In this document: piece by piece, positions 11,951 to 24,374 of the stretch
Position numbering within the stretch: position 1 is the stretch's first letter
Layout of the letters: each line of letters starts with the position of its first letter
From: Atherix ibis
Lineage: Eukaryota > Arthropoda > Insecta > Diptera > Athericidae
Assembly: GCA_958298945.1 (NCBI GenBank)
Contig: OY282608.1
Coordinates: forward strand, 76,680,806 to 76,744,805
Direction: 5' to 3'
DNA: 64,000 nucleotides
Made by a program: the position numbers and the translations under genes
The notes under the pieces: generated by a model
Databases searched by the model: none
What the model saw: the letters and a program-made list of their open reading frames with translations, nothing else
What the model was told of the DNA's origin: nothing

Positions 11951-14900
11951 TTGTTTGTTTGTTGGTTTGTTGGTTTGTTCGTTTGTTGGCTTGTTGGTTT
12001 ATTGGTTTGTTGGTTTGTTGGTTTGTTGGTTTGTTGGTTTGTTGGTTTGTTGGTTTGTTGTTTTGTTAGGTTGTTTGTTTGTTGGTTTGTTGGTTTGTTT
12101 GTTTTTTGGCTTGTTGGTTTGTTGGCTTGTTGGTTTGTTGGTCTGTTAGTTTGTTTGTTTGTTTGTTTGTTGGTTTGTTGGTTTGTTGGTTTATTTGTTT
12201 GTTGGTTTGTTGGTTTTTGTTGGTTTGTTGGTTTATTTGTTTGTTGGTTTCTTGGGTTGTTCGTTTGTTGGCTTGGTGGTTTGTTGGCTTGTTGGCTTGT
12301 TGGCATGTTGGTTTCTTGGGTTGTTGGTTTGTTGGTTTGTTGGTTTCTTGGTTTGTTGGTTTGTTGGTTGGTTGTTTTGTTGGTTTGTTGGTTTGTTGGT
12401 TTGTTGGTTTGTTGGTTTGTTGGTTTGTTGGTTTTTGTTAGTTTGTTGGTTTATTTGTTTGTTGTTTTGTTGGTTTGTTGGCTTGTTGGCTTGTTGGTTT
12501 GTTGGTTTGTTGGCTTGTTGGTTTGTTGGTTTGTTGGTTTGTTGGCTTGTTGGCTTGTTGGCATGTTGGTTTGTTGGTTTGTTGGTTTGTTGGTTTGTTG
12601 GTTTGTTGGTTTGTTGGTTTGTTGGTTTGTTGGTTTGTTGGTTTGTTGGTTTGTTGGTTTGTTGGTTTGTTGGTTTGTTGGTTTGTTGGTTTGTTGGTTT
12701 GTTGGTTTGTTTGTTTGTTGGTTTGTTGGTTTGTTGGTTTGTTGGTTTGTTGGTTTGTTGGTTTGTTGGTTTGTTGGTTTGTTGGTTTGTTGGTTTGTTT
12801 GTTTGTTTGTTTGTTGGTTTGTTCGTTTGTTGACTTGTTGGTTTCTTGGTTTGTTGGTTTGTTGGTTTGTTGGTTTGTTGGTTTGTTGATTTGTTAGTTT
12901 GTTTGTTTGTTGGTTTGTTGGTTTGCTTGTTTTTTGGCTTGTTGGTTTGTTGGCTTGTTGATTTGTTGGTCTGTTAGTTTGTTTGTTTGTTGGTTTGTTG
13001 GTTTGTTGGTTTATTTGTTTGTTGGTTTGTTGGTTTTTGTTGGTTTGTTGGTTTATTTGTTTGTTGGTTTGTTGGTTTTTTAGTTTGTTGGTTTGTTGGT
13101 TTGCTTCTTCGTTGGGTTGTTCGTTTGTTGGCTTGTTGGTTTGTTGGCTTGTTGGCTTGTTGTTATGTTGGTTTGTTGGTTTGTTGGCTTGTTGGTTTGT
13201 TGGTTTGTTGGTTTGTTGGTTTGTTGGTTTGTTGGTTTGTTGGTTTATTTTTTTATTCGTTTGTTGGCTTTTTGATTTGTTGGCTTAATGCCTTGTTCGT
13301 TTGTTGGTTTGTTTGTTTGTTGGTTTGTTCGTTTCTGGTTTGTTGGTTTGTTGGCTTGTTGGTTTGTTGGTTTGTTGGTTTGTTGGTTTGTTGGTTTGTT
13401 GGTTTGTTTGTTTGATGGTTTGTTCGTTTGTTGGTTTTTTGGTTTGTTGGCTTGTTGGCTTGTTGGTTTGTTGGTTTATTGGTTTGTTGGTTTGTTGGTT
13501 TGTTGGTTATGTTTGTTTGTTGGTGTGTTCGTTTGTTGGCTTGTTGGTTTGGTGGCTTGTTGGCTTGTTGGCATGTTGGCTTGTTGGCATGTTGGCTTGT
13601 TGGTTTGTTGGTTTGTTGGTTTGTTGGTTTGTTGGTTTGTTGGTTTTTTGGTTTGTTGGTTTGTTGGTTTCTTGGTTTGTTGGTTTTTTGGTTTGTTGGC
13701 TTGTTGGTTTGTTGGTTTGTTGGTTTGTTGGTTTGTTGGTTTGTTGGTTTTTTGGTTTCTTCGTTTGTTGGTTTTTTGGTTTGTTGGTTTGTTGGTTTGT
13801 TGGTTTGTTGGTTTTTTGGTTTGTTGGCTTGTTGGTTTGTTGGTTTGTTGGTTTGTTGGTTTGTTGGTTTGTTGGTTTGTTGGTTTGTTGGTTTGTTGGT
13901 TTGTTGGTTTGTTGGTTGGTTGGTTTGTTGGTTTCTTGGTTTGTTGGTTTGTTCGTTTGTTGGTTTTTTGGTTTGTTGGTTTGTTGGTTTTTTGGTTTGT
14001 TGGCTTGTTGGTTTATTGGTTTTTTGGTTTGGTGGCTTGTTGGTTTGTTGGCTTGTTGGTTTGTTGATTGGTTGGTTTGTTGGTTTTTTGGTTTGCTGGT
14101 TTGTTGGTTTGTTGGTTTGTTGGTTTGTTGGTTTGTTGGCTTGTTGGTTTGTTGGCATGTTGGCTTGTTAGTTGTTGGTTTGTTGGTTTGTTGGTTTGTT
14201 GGTTTGTTGGTTTGTTGGTTTGTTGGTTTGTTGGTTTGTTGTTTTGTTGGTTTGTCGGTTTGTTGGTTTGTTGGTTTGTTGGTTTGTTGGTTTGTTTGTT
14301 TGTTGGTTTGTTCGTTTGTTGGCTTGTTGGTTTGTTCGTTTGTTGGCTTGTTGGTTTGTTGGTTTGTTCGTTTGTTGGTTTGTTGGTTTATTTGTTTGTT
14401 CGTTTGTGGGTTTGTTGGTTTGTTGGTTGGGTGGTTTGTTGGCTTGTTGGTTTATTCGTTTGTTGGTTTTTTGGTTTGTTGGTTTGTTGGTTTTTTGGTT
14501 TGTTGGCTTGTTGGTTTGTTGGTTTGTTGGTTTTTTGGTTTGTTGGCTTGTTGGTTTGTTGGCTTGTTGGTTTGTTGGTTTGTTGGTTGGTTGGTTTGTT
14601 GGTTTGTTGGCTTGTTGGTTTGTTGGTTTGTTGGTTTGTTGGTTTGTTGGTTTGTTGGTTTGTTGGCTTGTTGGTTTGTTAGTTGTTGGTTTGTTGGTTT
14701 GTTGGTTTGTTGGTTTGTAGGTTTGTTGGTTTGTTGGTTTGTTGGTTTGTTGGTTTGTTGGTTTGTTGGTTTGTTGGTTTGTTGGTTTGTTGGCTTGTTG
14801 GCATGTTGGTTTCTTGGTTTGTTCGTTTGTTGGTTTGTTGGTTTGTTGGTTTGTTAGTTTTTTGGCTTATTTGTTTGTTCGTTTGTTGGCTTTTTGGTTT

Positions 14901-16545
14901 GTTGGCTTGTTGGTTTGTTCGTTTGTTGGTTTGTTTGTTTGTTGGTTTGTTCGTTTGTTGGTTTGTTCGTTTGTTGGCTTGTTGGTTTATTGGCTTGTTG
15001 GTTTTTTGGTTTGTTGGTTTGTTGGTTTGTTTGTTTGTTGGTTTGTTCGTTTGTTGTTTTTTTGTTTTGTTGGCTTGTTGGTTTGTTGGTTTGTGTGCTT
15101 GTTGGTTTGCTGGTTTGTTGGTTTGTTGGTTTGTTGGTTTGTTGATTTGTTTGTTTGTTTGTTTGTTGGTTTGTTTGTTTGTTGGCTTGTTGGTTTATTG
15201 GTTTGTTGGTTTGTTGGTTTGTTGGTTTGTTGGTTTGTTGTTTTGTTGGTTTGTTTGTTTGTTGGTTTGTTGGTTTGTTTGTTTTTTGGCTTGTTGGTTT
15301 GTTGGCTTGTTGGTTTGTTGGTCTGCTAGTTTGTTTGTTTGTTGGTTTGTTGGTTTGTTGGTTTATTTGTTTGTTGGTTTGTTGGTTTTTGTTGGTTTGT
15401 TGGTTTATTTGTTTGTTGGTTTATTGGTTTGTTAGTTTGTTGGTTTGTTGGTTTGTTTCTTTGTTGGGTTGTTCGTTTGTTGGCTTGTTGGTTTGTTGGC
15501 TTGTTGGCTTGTTGTTATGTTGGTTTGTTGGTTTATTGGTTTGTTGGTTTTTTGGTTTGTTGGTTTGTTGGTTTGTTGGTTTGTTGGTTTGTTGGTTTGT
15601 TTGTTTTTGGTCTGTTGGTGTATTTGTTTGTTGGTTTGTTGGTTTTTGTTGGTTTGTTGGTTTGTTTGTTTGTTGGTTTGTTGGTTTGTTAGTTTGTTGG
15701 TTTGTTGGTTTGTTGGCTTATTGGCTTGTTGGCATGTTGGTTTGTTGGTTTGTTGGTTTGTTGGTTTGTTGGTTTGTTGGTTTGTTGGTTTGTTGGTTTG
15801 TTGGTTTGTTGGTTTGTTGGTTTGTTGGTTTGTTGGTTTGTTTGTTTGTTGGTTTGTTGGGTTGTTGGGTTGTTGGTTTGTTGGTTTGTTGGTTTGTTGG
15901 TTTGTTGGTTTGTTGGTTTGTTGGTTTGTTGGTTTGTTAGTTTGTTGGTTTGTTGGTTTGTTGGGTTTTGGTTTGTGGGCTTGTTTGTTTGTTGGTTTGT
16001 TGGTTTGTTGGTTTGTTCGTTTGTTCGTTTGTTCGTTTGTTGGCTTATTGGTTTGTTGGTTTGTTTGTTTGTTGGTTTGTTGGTTTGTTGGTTTGTTGGT
16101 TTATATGTTTGTTGGTTTATTGGTTTGTTGGTTTGTTGGTTTGTTGGTCTGTTGGTTTGCTTGTTTGTTGGTTTGTTCGTTTGTTGGCTTGTTGGTTTGT
16201 TCGTTTGTTGGCTTGTTGGTTTGTTGGCTTGTTGGCTTGTTGGCATGTTGGTTACTTGGTTTGTTGGTTTGTTGGTTTGTTGGTTTGTTGGTTTGTTGGT
16301 TTGTTGGTTTGTTGGTTTGTTGGTTTGTTGGTTTGTTGGTTTGTTGATTTATTTGTTTGTTCGTTTGTTGGTTTGTTGGTTTGTTGGTTTGTTGGTTTGT
16401 TGGTTTGTTGGTTTGTTGGTTTGTTGGTTTGTTAGTTTGTTGATTTATTTGTTTGTTTGTTTGTTGGTTTGTTGGTTTGTTGGTTTATATGTTTGTTGGT
16501 TTATTGGTTTGTTGGTTTGTTGGTTTGTTGGTTTGTTGATTTGCT
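9005..16545 (+). repeat. 7.5-kb tandem segmental duplication, copy 1
   Basis: Landmarks match the following block. The 9.0-10.2 kb part has an offset of 7,540 to 7,532 bp (TTAATTTG 9600/17140, CGTTTTGTGG 9722/17262). After one ~752-bp unit is lost in copy 2, the offset is 6,796 to 6,836 bp: T8 11820/18616, GACTTG ~12832/19652, GCTTCTTCG 13103/19923, TTAATGCC 13285/20105, TTATGTTTG 13507/20335, GTGTGCTTG 15093/21905, GTTACTTGG ~16251/23063. Copies differ by whole units and scattered single bases. Confidence 0.9.
10072..11575 (+). repeat. 752-bp tandem HOR, two copies (within the second 4.0-kb copy)
   Basis: This is the equivalent of the 760-bp pair. GATTTGTTGGG lies at 10228 and 10980, and GTTGTTTTG at 10118 and 10870, both 752 bp apart. 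The 8-bp shortening is in the first unit, which has one GTTGGTTT fewer before GGTTGGTTGG near 10260. Confidence 0.88.
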
Positions 16546-19500
16546 TGTTTGTTGGTTTGTTGGTTTGTTTGTTTTTTGCATTGTTGGTTTGTTGGCTTGT
16601 TGGTTTGTTGGTTTGTTAGTTTGTTTGTTTGTTGGTTTGTTGGTTTGTTGGTTTATTTGTTTGTTATTTTGTTGGTTTTTGTTGGTTTGTTGGTTTATTT
16701 GTTTGTTGGTTTGTTGGTTTGTTCGTTTGTTGGCTTGGTGGTCTGTTGGCTTGTTGGCTTGTTGGCATGTTGGTTTCTTGGTTTGTTGGTTTGTTGGTTT
16801 GTTGGTTTGTTGGGTTGTTGGTTTCTTGGTTTGTTGGTTTGTTGGTTGGTTGGTTTGTTGGTTTGTTGGTTTGTTGGTTTGTTGGTTTGTGGGTTTGTTG
16901 GTTTTTGTTGGTTTGTTGGTTTATTTGTTTGTTGGTTTGTTGGTTTGTTGGCTTGTTGGCTTGTTGGTTTGTTGGTTTGTTTGTTTGTTGGCTTGTTGGT
17001 TTGTTGGTTTGTTGGTTTGTTGGCTTGTTGGCTTGTTGGCATGTTGGTTTGTTGGTTTGTTGGTTTGTTGGTTTGTTGGTTTGTTGGTTTGTTGGTTTGT
17101 TGGTTTGTTGGTTTGTTGGTTTGTTGGTTTGTTGGTTTGTTAATTTGTTGGTTTGTTTGTTTGTTGGTTTGTTGGTTTGTTGGTTTGTTGGTTTGTTGGT
17201 TTGTTGGTTTGTTGGTTTGTTGGTTTGTTGGTTTGTTTGTTTGTTTGTTTGTTGGTTTGTTCGTTTTGTGGCTTGTTGGTTTATTGGTTTGATGGTTTGT
17301 TGGTTTGTTGGTTTGTTGGTTTGTTGGTTTGTTGGTTTGTTTGTTTGTTGGTTTGTTCGTTTGTTGGTTTTTTGGTTTGTTGGCTTGTTGGCTTGTTGGT
17401 TTGTTGGTTTGTTGGCTTGTTGGTTTGTTGGTTTGTTGGTTTGTTGGTTTGTTGGTTTGTTGGTTTGTTGGTTTGTTGGTTTGTTGGTTTGTTGGTTTGT
17501 TCGTTTGTTTGTTTGTTGGTTTGTTGGTTTGTTCGTTTGTTGGCTTGTTGGTTTATTGGTTTGTTGGTTTGTTGGTTTGTTGGTTTGTTGGTTTGTTGGT
17601 TTGTTGGTTGGTTGGTTTGTTGGTTTGTTGGTTTGTTGGTTTGTTGGTTTGTTGTTTTGTTGGTTTTTGTTGGTTTGTTGGTTTATTTGTTTGTTGGTTT
17701 GTTGGTTTGTTGGCTTGTTGGCTTGTTGGTTTGTTGGTTTGTTGGTTTGTTGGTTTGTTGATTTGTTGGGTTGTTGGTTTCTTGGTTTGTTGGTTTGTTG
17801 GTTGGTTGGTTTGTTGGTTTGTTGGTTTGTTGGTTTGTTGGTTTGTTGGTTTGTTGGTTTTTGTTGGTTTGTTGGTTTATTTTTTTGTTGGTTTGTTGGT
17901 TTGTTGGCTTGTTGGCTTGTTGGTTTGTTGGTTTTTGTTGGTTTGTTGGTTTACTTGTTTGTTGGTTTGTTGGTTTCTTCGTTTGTTGGCTTGGTGGTTT
18001 GTTGGCTTGTTGGCTTGTTGGCATGTTGGTTTCTTGGTTTGTTGGTTTGTTGGTTTGTTGGGTTGTTGGTTTCTTGGTTTGTTGGTTTGTTGGTTGGTTG
18101 GTTTGTTGGTTTGTTGGTTTCTTGGTTTGTTGGTTTGTTGGTTTGTTGGTTTGTTGGTTTGTTGGTTTTTGTTGGTTTGTTGGTTTATTTGTTTGTTGGT
18201 TTGTTGGCTTGTTGGCTTGTTGGTTTGTTGGTTTGTTGGCTTGTTGGTTTGTTGGTTTGTTGGTTTGTTGGCTTGTTGGCTTGTTGGCATGTTGGTTTGT
18301 TGGTTTGTTGGTTTGTTGGTTTGTTGGTTTGTTGGTTTGTTGGTTTGTTGGTTTGTTGGATTGTTGGTTTGTTGGTTTGTTGGTTTGTTGGTTTGTTGGT
18401 TTGTTTGTTTGTTGGTTTGTTGGTTTGTTGGTTTGTTGGTTTGTTGGTTTGTTGGTTTGTTGGTTTGTTGGTTTGTTGGTTTGTTGGTTTGTTGGTTTGT
18501 TTGTTTGTTGGTTTGTTCGTTTGTTGGCTTGTTGGTTTATTGGTTTGTTGGTTTGTTGGTTTGTTGGTTTGTTGGTTTGTTGGTTTGTTTGTTTGTTGGT
18601 TTGTTCGTTTGTTGGTTTTTTTTGGTTTGTTGGCTTGTTGGTTTGTTGGTTTGTTGGCTTGTTGGTTTGTTGGTTTGTTGGTTTGTTGGTTTGTTGGTTT
18701 GTTGGTTTGTTGGTTTGTTGGTTTGTTGGTTTGTTGGTTTGTTGGTTTGTTGGTTTGTTTGTTTGTTGGTTTGTTGGTTTGTTCGTTTGTTGGCTTGTTG
18801 GTTTATTGGTTTGTTGGTTTGTTGGTTTGTTGGTTTGTTGGTTTGTTGGTTTGTTGGTTTGTTGTTTTGTTAGGTTGTTTGTTTGTTGGTTTGTTGGTTT
18901 GTTTGTTTTTTGGCTTGTTGGTTTGTTGGCTTGTTGGTTTGTTGGTCTGTTAGTTTGTTTGTTTGTTTGTTTGTTGGTTTGTTGGTTTGTTGGTTTATTT
19001 GTTTGTTGGTTTGTTGGTTTTTGTTGGTTTGTTGGTTTATTTGTTTGTTGGTTTCTGGGGTTGTTCGTTTGTTGGCTTGGTGGTTTGTTGGCTTGCTGGC
19101 TTGTTGGCATGTTGGTTTCTTGGGTTGTTGGTTTGTTGGTTTGTTGGTTTGTTGGTTTCTTGGTTTGTTGGTTTGTTGGTTGGTTATTTTGTTGGTTTGT
19201 TGGTTTGTTGGTTTGTTGGTTTGTTGGTTTGTTGGTTTGTTGGTTTTTGTTAGTTTGTTGGTTTATTTGTTTGTTGGTTTGTTGGTTTGTTGGCTTGTTG
19301 GCTTGTTGGTTTGTTGGTTTGTTGGCTTGTTGGTTTGTTGGTTTGTTGGTTTGTTGGCTTGTTGGCTTGTTGGCATGTTGGTTTGTTGGTTTGTTGGTTT
19401 GTTGGTTTGTTGGTTTGTTGGTTTGTTGGTTTGTTGGTTTGTTGGTTTGTTGGTTTGTTGGTTTGTTGGTTTGTTGGTTTGTTGGTTTGTTGGTTTGTTG

Positions 19501-22500
19501 GTTTGTTGGTTTGTTGGTTTGTTTGTTTGTTGGTTTGTTGGTTTGTTGGTTTGTTGGTTTGTTGGTTTGTTGGTTTGTTGGTTTGTTGGTTTGTTGGTTT
19601 GTTGGTTTGTTTGATTGTTTGTTTGTTTGTTTGTTGGTTTGTTCGTTTGTTGACTTGTTGGTTTCTTGGTTTGTTGGTTTGTTGGTTTGTTGGTTTGTTG
19701 GTTTGTTGATTTGTTAGTTTGTTTGTTTGTTGGTTTGTTGGTTTGCTTGTTTTTTGGCTTGTTGGTTTGTTGGCTTGTTGATTTGTTGGTCTGTTAGTTT
19801 GTTTGTTTGTTGGTTTGTTGGTTTGTTGGTTTATTTGTTTGTTGGTTTGTTGGTTTTTGTTGGTTTGTTGGTTTATTTGTTTGTTGGTTTGTTGGTTTTT
19901 TAGTTTGTTGGTTTGTTGGTTTGCTTCTTCGTTGGGTTGTTCGTTTGTTGGCTTGTTGGTTTGTTGGCTTTTTGGCTTGTTGTTATGTTGGTTTGTTGGT
20001 TTGTTGGCTTGTTGGTTTGTTGGTTTGTTGGTTTGTTGGTTTGTTGGTTTGTTGGTTTGTTGGTTTATTTTTTTATTCGTTTGTTGGCTTTTTGATTTGT
20101 TGGCTTAATGCCTTGTTCGTTTGTTGGTTTGTTTGTTTGTTGGTTTGTTCGTTTCTGGTTTGTTGGTTTGTTGGCTTGTTGGTTTGTTGGTTTGTTGGTT
20201 TGTTGGTTTGTTGGTTTGTTGGTTTGTTTGTTTGATGGTTTGTTCGTTTGTTGGTTTTTTGGTTTGTTGGCTTGTTGGCTTGTTGGTTTGTTGGTTTATT
20301 GGTTTGTTGGTTTGTTGGTTTGTTGGTTTGTTGGTTATGTTTGTTTGTTGGTGTGTTCGTTTGTTGGCTTGTTGGTTTGGTGGCTTGTTGGCTTGTTGGC
20401 ATGTTGGCTTGTTGGCATGTTGGCTTGTTGGTTTGTTGGTTTGTTGGTTTGTTGGTTTGTTGGTTTGTTGGTTTGTTGGTTTGTTGGTTTTTTGGTTTGT
20501 TGGTTTGTTGGTTTCTTGGTTTGTTGGTTTTTTGGTTTGTTGGCTTGTTGGTTTGTTGGTTTGTTGGTTTGTTGGTTTGTTGGTTTTTTGGTTTCTTCGT
20601 TTGTTGGTTTTTTGGTTTGTTGGTTTGTTGGTTTGTTGGTTTTTTGGTTTGTTGGCTTGTTGGTTTGTTGGTTTGTTGGTTTGTTGGTTTGTTGGTTTGT
20701 TGGTTTGTTGGTTTGTTGGTTTGTTGGTTGGTTGGTTTGTTGGTTTCTTGGTTTGTTGGTTTGTTCGTTTGTTGGTTTTTTGGTTTGTTGGTTTGTTGGT
20801 TTTTTGGTTTGTTGGCTTGTTGGTTTATTGGTTTTTTGGTTTGGTGGCTTGTTGGTTTGTTGGCTTGTTGGTTTGTTGATTGGTTGGTTTGTTGGTTTTT
20901 TGGTTTGTTGGTTTGTTGGTTTGTTGGTTTGTTGGTTTGTTGGTTTGTTGGCTTGTTGGTTTGTTGGCATGTTGACTTGTTAGTTGTTGGTTTGTTGGTT
21001 TGTTGGTTTGTTGGTTTGTTGGTTTGTTGGTTTGTTGATTTGTTGGTTTGTTGTTTTGTTGGTTTGTCGGTTTGTTGGTTTGTTGGTTTGTTGGTTTGTT
21101 GGTTTGTTTGTTTGTTGGTTTGTTCGTTTGTTGGCTTGTTGGTTTGTTCGTTTGTTGGCTTGTTGGTTTGTTGGTTTGTTCGTTTGTTGGTTTGTTGGTT
21201 TATTTGTTTGTTCGTTTGTGGGTTTGTTGGTTTGTTAGTTGGGTGGTTTGTTGGCTTGTTGGTTTATTCGTTTGTTGGTTTTTTGGTTTGTTGGTTTGTT
21301 GGTTTTTTGGTTTGTTGGCTTGTTGGTTTGTTGGTTTGTTGGTTTTTTGGTTTGTTGGCTTGTTGGTTTGTTGGCTTGTTGGTTTGTTGGTTTGTTGGTT
21401 GGTTGGTTTGTTGGTTTGTTGGCTTGTTGGTTTGTTGGTTTGTTGGTTTGTTGGTTTGTTGGTTTGTTGGTTTGTTGGCTTGTTGGTTTGTTAGTTGTTG
21501 GTTTGTTGGTTTGTTGGTTTGTTGGTTTGTAGGTTTGTTGGTTTGTTGGTTTGTTGGTTTGTTGGTTTGTTGGTTTGTTGGTTTGTTGGTTTGTTGGTTT
21601 GTTGGCTTGTTGGCATGTTGGTTTCTTGGTTTGTTCGTTTGTTGGTTTGTTGGTTTGTTGGTTTGTTAGTTTTTTGGCTTATTTGTTTGTTCGTTTGTTG
21701 GCTTTTTGGTTTGTTGGCTTGTTGGTTTGTTCGTTTGTTGGTTTGTTTGTTTGTTGGTTTGTTCGTTTGTTGGTTTGTTCGTTTGTTGGCTTGTTGGTTT
21801 ATTGGCTTGTTGGTTTTTTGGTTTGTTGGTTTGTTGGTTTGTTTGTTTGTTGGTTTGTTCGTTTGTTGTTTTTTTGTTTTGTTGGCTTGTTGGTTTGTTG
21901 GTTTGTGTGCTTGTTGGTTTGCTGGTTTGTTGGTTTGTTGGTTTGTTGGTTTGTTGATTTGTTTGTTTGTTTGTTTGTTGGTTTGTTTGTTTGTTGGCTT
22001 GTTGGTTTATTGGTTTGTTGGTTTGTTGGTTTGTTGGTTTGTTGGTTTGTTGTTTTGTTGGTTTGTTTGTTTGTTGGTTTGTTGGTTTGTTTGTTTTTTG
22101 GCTTGTTGGTTTGTTGGCTTGTTGGTTTGTTGGTCTGCTAGTTTGTTTGTTTGTTGGTTTGTTGGTTTGTTGGTTTATTTGTTTGTTGGTTTGTTGGTTT
22201 TTGTTGGTTTGTTGGTTTATTTGTTTGTTGGTTTATTGGTTTGTTAGTTTGTTGGTTTGTTGGTTTGTTTCTTTGTTGGGTTGTTCGTTTGTTGGCTTGT
22301 TGGTTTGTTGGCTTGTTGGCTTGTTGTTATGTTGGTTTGTTGGTTTATTGGTTTGTTGGTTTTTTGGTTTGTTGGTTTGTTGGTTTGTTGGTTTGTTGGT
22401 TTGTTGGTTTGTTTGTTTTTGGTCTGTTGGTGTATTTGTTTGTTGGTTTGTTGGTTTTTGTTGGTTTGTTGGTTTGTTTGTTTGTTGGTTTGTTGGTTTG

Positions 22501-23365
22501 TTAGTTTGTTGGTTTGTTGGTTTGTTGGCTTATTGGCTTGTTGGCATGTTGGTTTGTTGGTTTGTTGGTTTGTTGGTTTGTTGGTTTGTTGGTTTGTTGG
22601 TTTGTTGGTTTGTTGGTTTGTTGGTTTGTTGGTTTGTTGGTTTGGTGGTTTGTTTGTTTGTTGGTTTGTTGGGTTGTTGGGTTGTTGGTTTGTTGGTTTG
22701 TTGGTTTGTTGGTTTGTTGGTTTGTTGGTTTGTTGGTTTGTTGGTTTGTTAGTTTGTTGGTTTGTTGGTTTGTTGGGTTTTGGTTTGTGGGCTTGTTTGT
22801 TTGTTGGTTTGTTGGTTTGTTGGTTTGTTCGTTTGTTCGTTTGTTCGTTTGTTGGCTTATTGGTTTGTTGGTTTGTTTGTTTGTTGGTTTGTTGGTTTGT
22901 TGGTTTGTTGGTTTATATGTTTGTTGGTTTATTGGTTTGTTGGTTTGTTGGTTTGTTGGTCTGTTGGTTTGCTTGTTTGTTGGTTTGTTCGTTTATTGGC
23001 TTGTTGGTTTGTTCGTTTGTTGGCTTGTTGGTTTGTTGGCTTGTTGGCTTGTTGGCATGTTGGTTACTTGGTTTGTTGGTTTGTTGGTTTGTTGGTTTGT
23101 TGGTTTGTTGGTTTGTTGGTTTGTTGGTTTGTTGGTTTGTTGGTTTGTTGGTTTGTTGGTTTGTTGGTTTGTTGATTTATTTGTTTGTTCGTTTGTTGGT
23201 TTGTTGGTTTGTTGGTTTGTTGGTTTGTTGGTTTGTTGGTTTGTTGGTTTGTTGGTTTGTTAGTTTGTTGATTTATTTGTTTGTTTGTTTGTTGGTTTGT
23301 TGGTTTGTTGGTTTATATGTTTGTTGGTTTATTGGTTTGTTGGTTTGTTGGTTTGTTGGTTTGTT
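16546..23365 (+). repeat. 7.5-kb tandem segmental duplication, copy 2 (6.8 kb after internal loss)
   Basis: The block begins at TTTTTTGCATTGTTGG (~16572), where copy 1 has TTTTTTGGATTGTTGG (~9032). It ends near 23,365-23,385, where copy 1 would run into that same junction but copy 2 continues with TTGTTCGTTTG. Copy 2 starts exactly where copy 1 ends, so this is a direct tandem duplication. A point difference is TTTCTGGGGTTG at ~19052 against TTTCTTGGGTTG at ~12248. Confidence 0.9.
17600..18370 (+). repeat. Single copy of the ~750-bp HOR (contracted)
   Basis: In the third copy of this region the unit with GATTTGTTGGG (17760), GTTTACTTG, GGCTTGGTGG and GGATTG (~18358) occurs only once and is then followed directly by the TTTG-rich segment. 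The other two copies have two units here. This explains why the offset of the large duplication drops from ~7,540 to ~6,796 bp. Confidence 0.85.
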
Positions 23366-24374
23366 GATTTGCTTGTTTGTTGGTTTGTTCGTTTGTTGGC
23401 TTGTTGGTTTGTTCGTTTGTTGGTTTGTTGGTTTGTTGGTTTGTTGGTTTGTTGGTTTGTTGGTTTCTTGGTTTGTTGGTTTGTTGACTTGTTGGCTTGT
23501 TGGCATGTTGGTTTCTTGGTTTGTTGGTTTGTTGGTTTGTTGGTTTGTTGGTTTGTTGGTTTGTTGGTTTGTTGGTTTGTTGGTTTGTTTGTTTGTTGGT
23601 TTGTTCGTTTGTTGGTTTGTTCGTTTGTTGGCTTGTTGGTTTGTTGGCTTGTTGGTTTGTTGGTTTGTTGGTTTGTTGGTTTGTTTGTTTGTTGGTTTGT
23701 TGGTTTGTTGGTTTTTTGGTTTGTTGGCTTGTTGGCTTTTTGGTTTGTTGGTTTGTTGGCTTGTTGGTTTGTTGGTTTGTTGGTTTGTTGGTTTGTTGGT
23801 TTGTTGGTTTGGTGGTTTGGTGGTTTGTTGGTTTGTTGGTTTGTTGGTTTGTTGGTTTGTTTGTTTGTTGGTTTGTTCGTTTGTTGGCTTGTTGGTTTAT
23901 TGGTTTGTTGGTTTGTTGGTTTGTTGGTTTGTTGGTTTGTTGTTTTGTTGGTTTGTTTGTTTGTTGGTTTGATGGTTTGTTTTATTTTTTGGCTTGTTGT
24001 TTTGTTGGCTTGTTGGTTTGTTGGTCTGTTAGTTTGTTTGTTTGTTGGTTTGTTGGTTTATTTGTTTGTTGGTTTGTTGGTTTTTGTTGGTTTGTTGGTT
24101 TATTTGTTTGTTGGTTTGTTGGTTTGTTCGTTTGTTGGCTTGGTGGTTTGTTGGCTTGTTGGCTTGTTGGCATGTTGGTTTCTTGGTTTGTTGGTTTGTT
24201 GGTTTGTTGGTTTGTTAGTTTCTTGGTTTGTTGGTTTGTTGGTTTGTTGGTTGGTTGGTTTGTTGGTTTGTTGGTTTGTTGGTTTGTTGGTTTGTTGGTT
24301 TGTTGGTTTGTTGGTTTTTGTTGGTTTGTTGGTTTATTTGTTTGTTGGTTTGTTGGTTTGTTGGCTTGTTGGTT
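20650..24374 (+). repeat. 3.67-kb tandem duplication, copy 1
   Basis: This block matches 24,375-28,052 at 3,669 to 3,685 bp: GGTTGGTTGG 20726/24395, GATTGGTTGG 20878/24547, TTAGTTGTTGG 20980/24649, GTGTGCTTG 21905/25582, GGTCTGTTGG 22421/26098, GTTACTTGG ~23063/26748, GGTGGTTTGGTGG 23811/27488, GATGGTTTG 23971/27648. It overlaps the right part of the 7.5-kb copy 2 and so postdates that event. Confidence 0.9.

Noticed and set aside
13280..13295. TTAATGCC, a possible non-satellite fragment
   Set aside because: It is a short cluster of substitutions in a GGCTTG-type unit and is copied exactly at 20,105 by the 7.5-kb duplication. It is an inherited variant, not foreign sequence.
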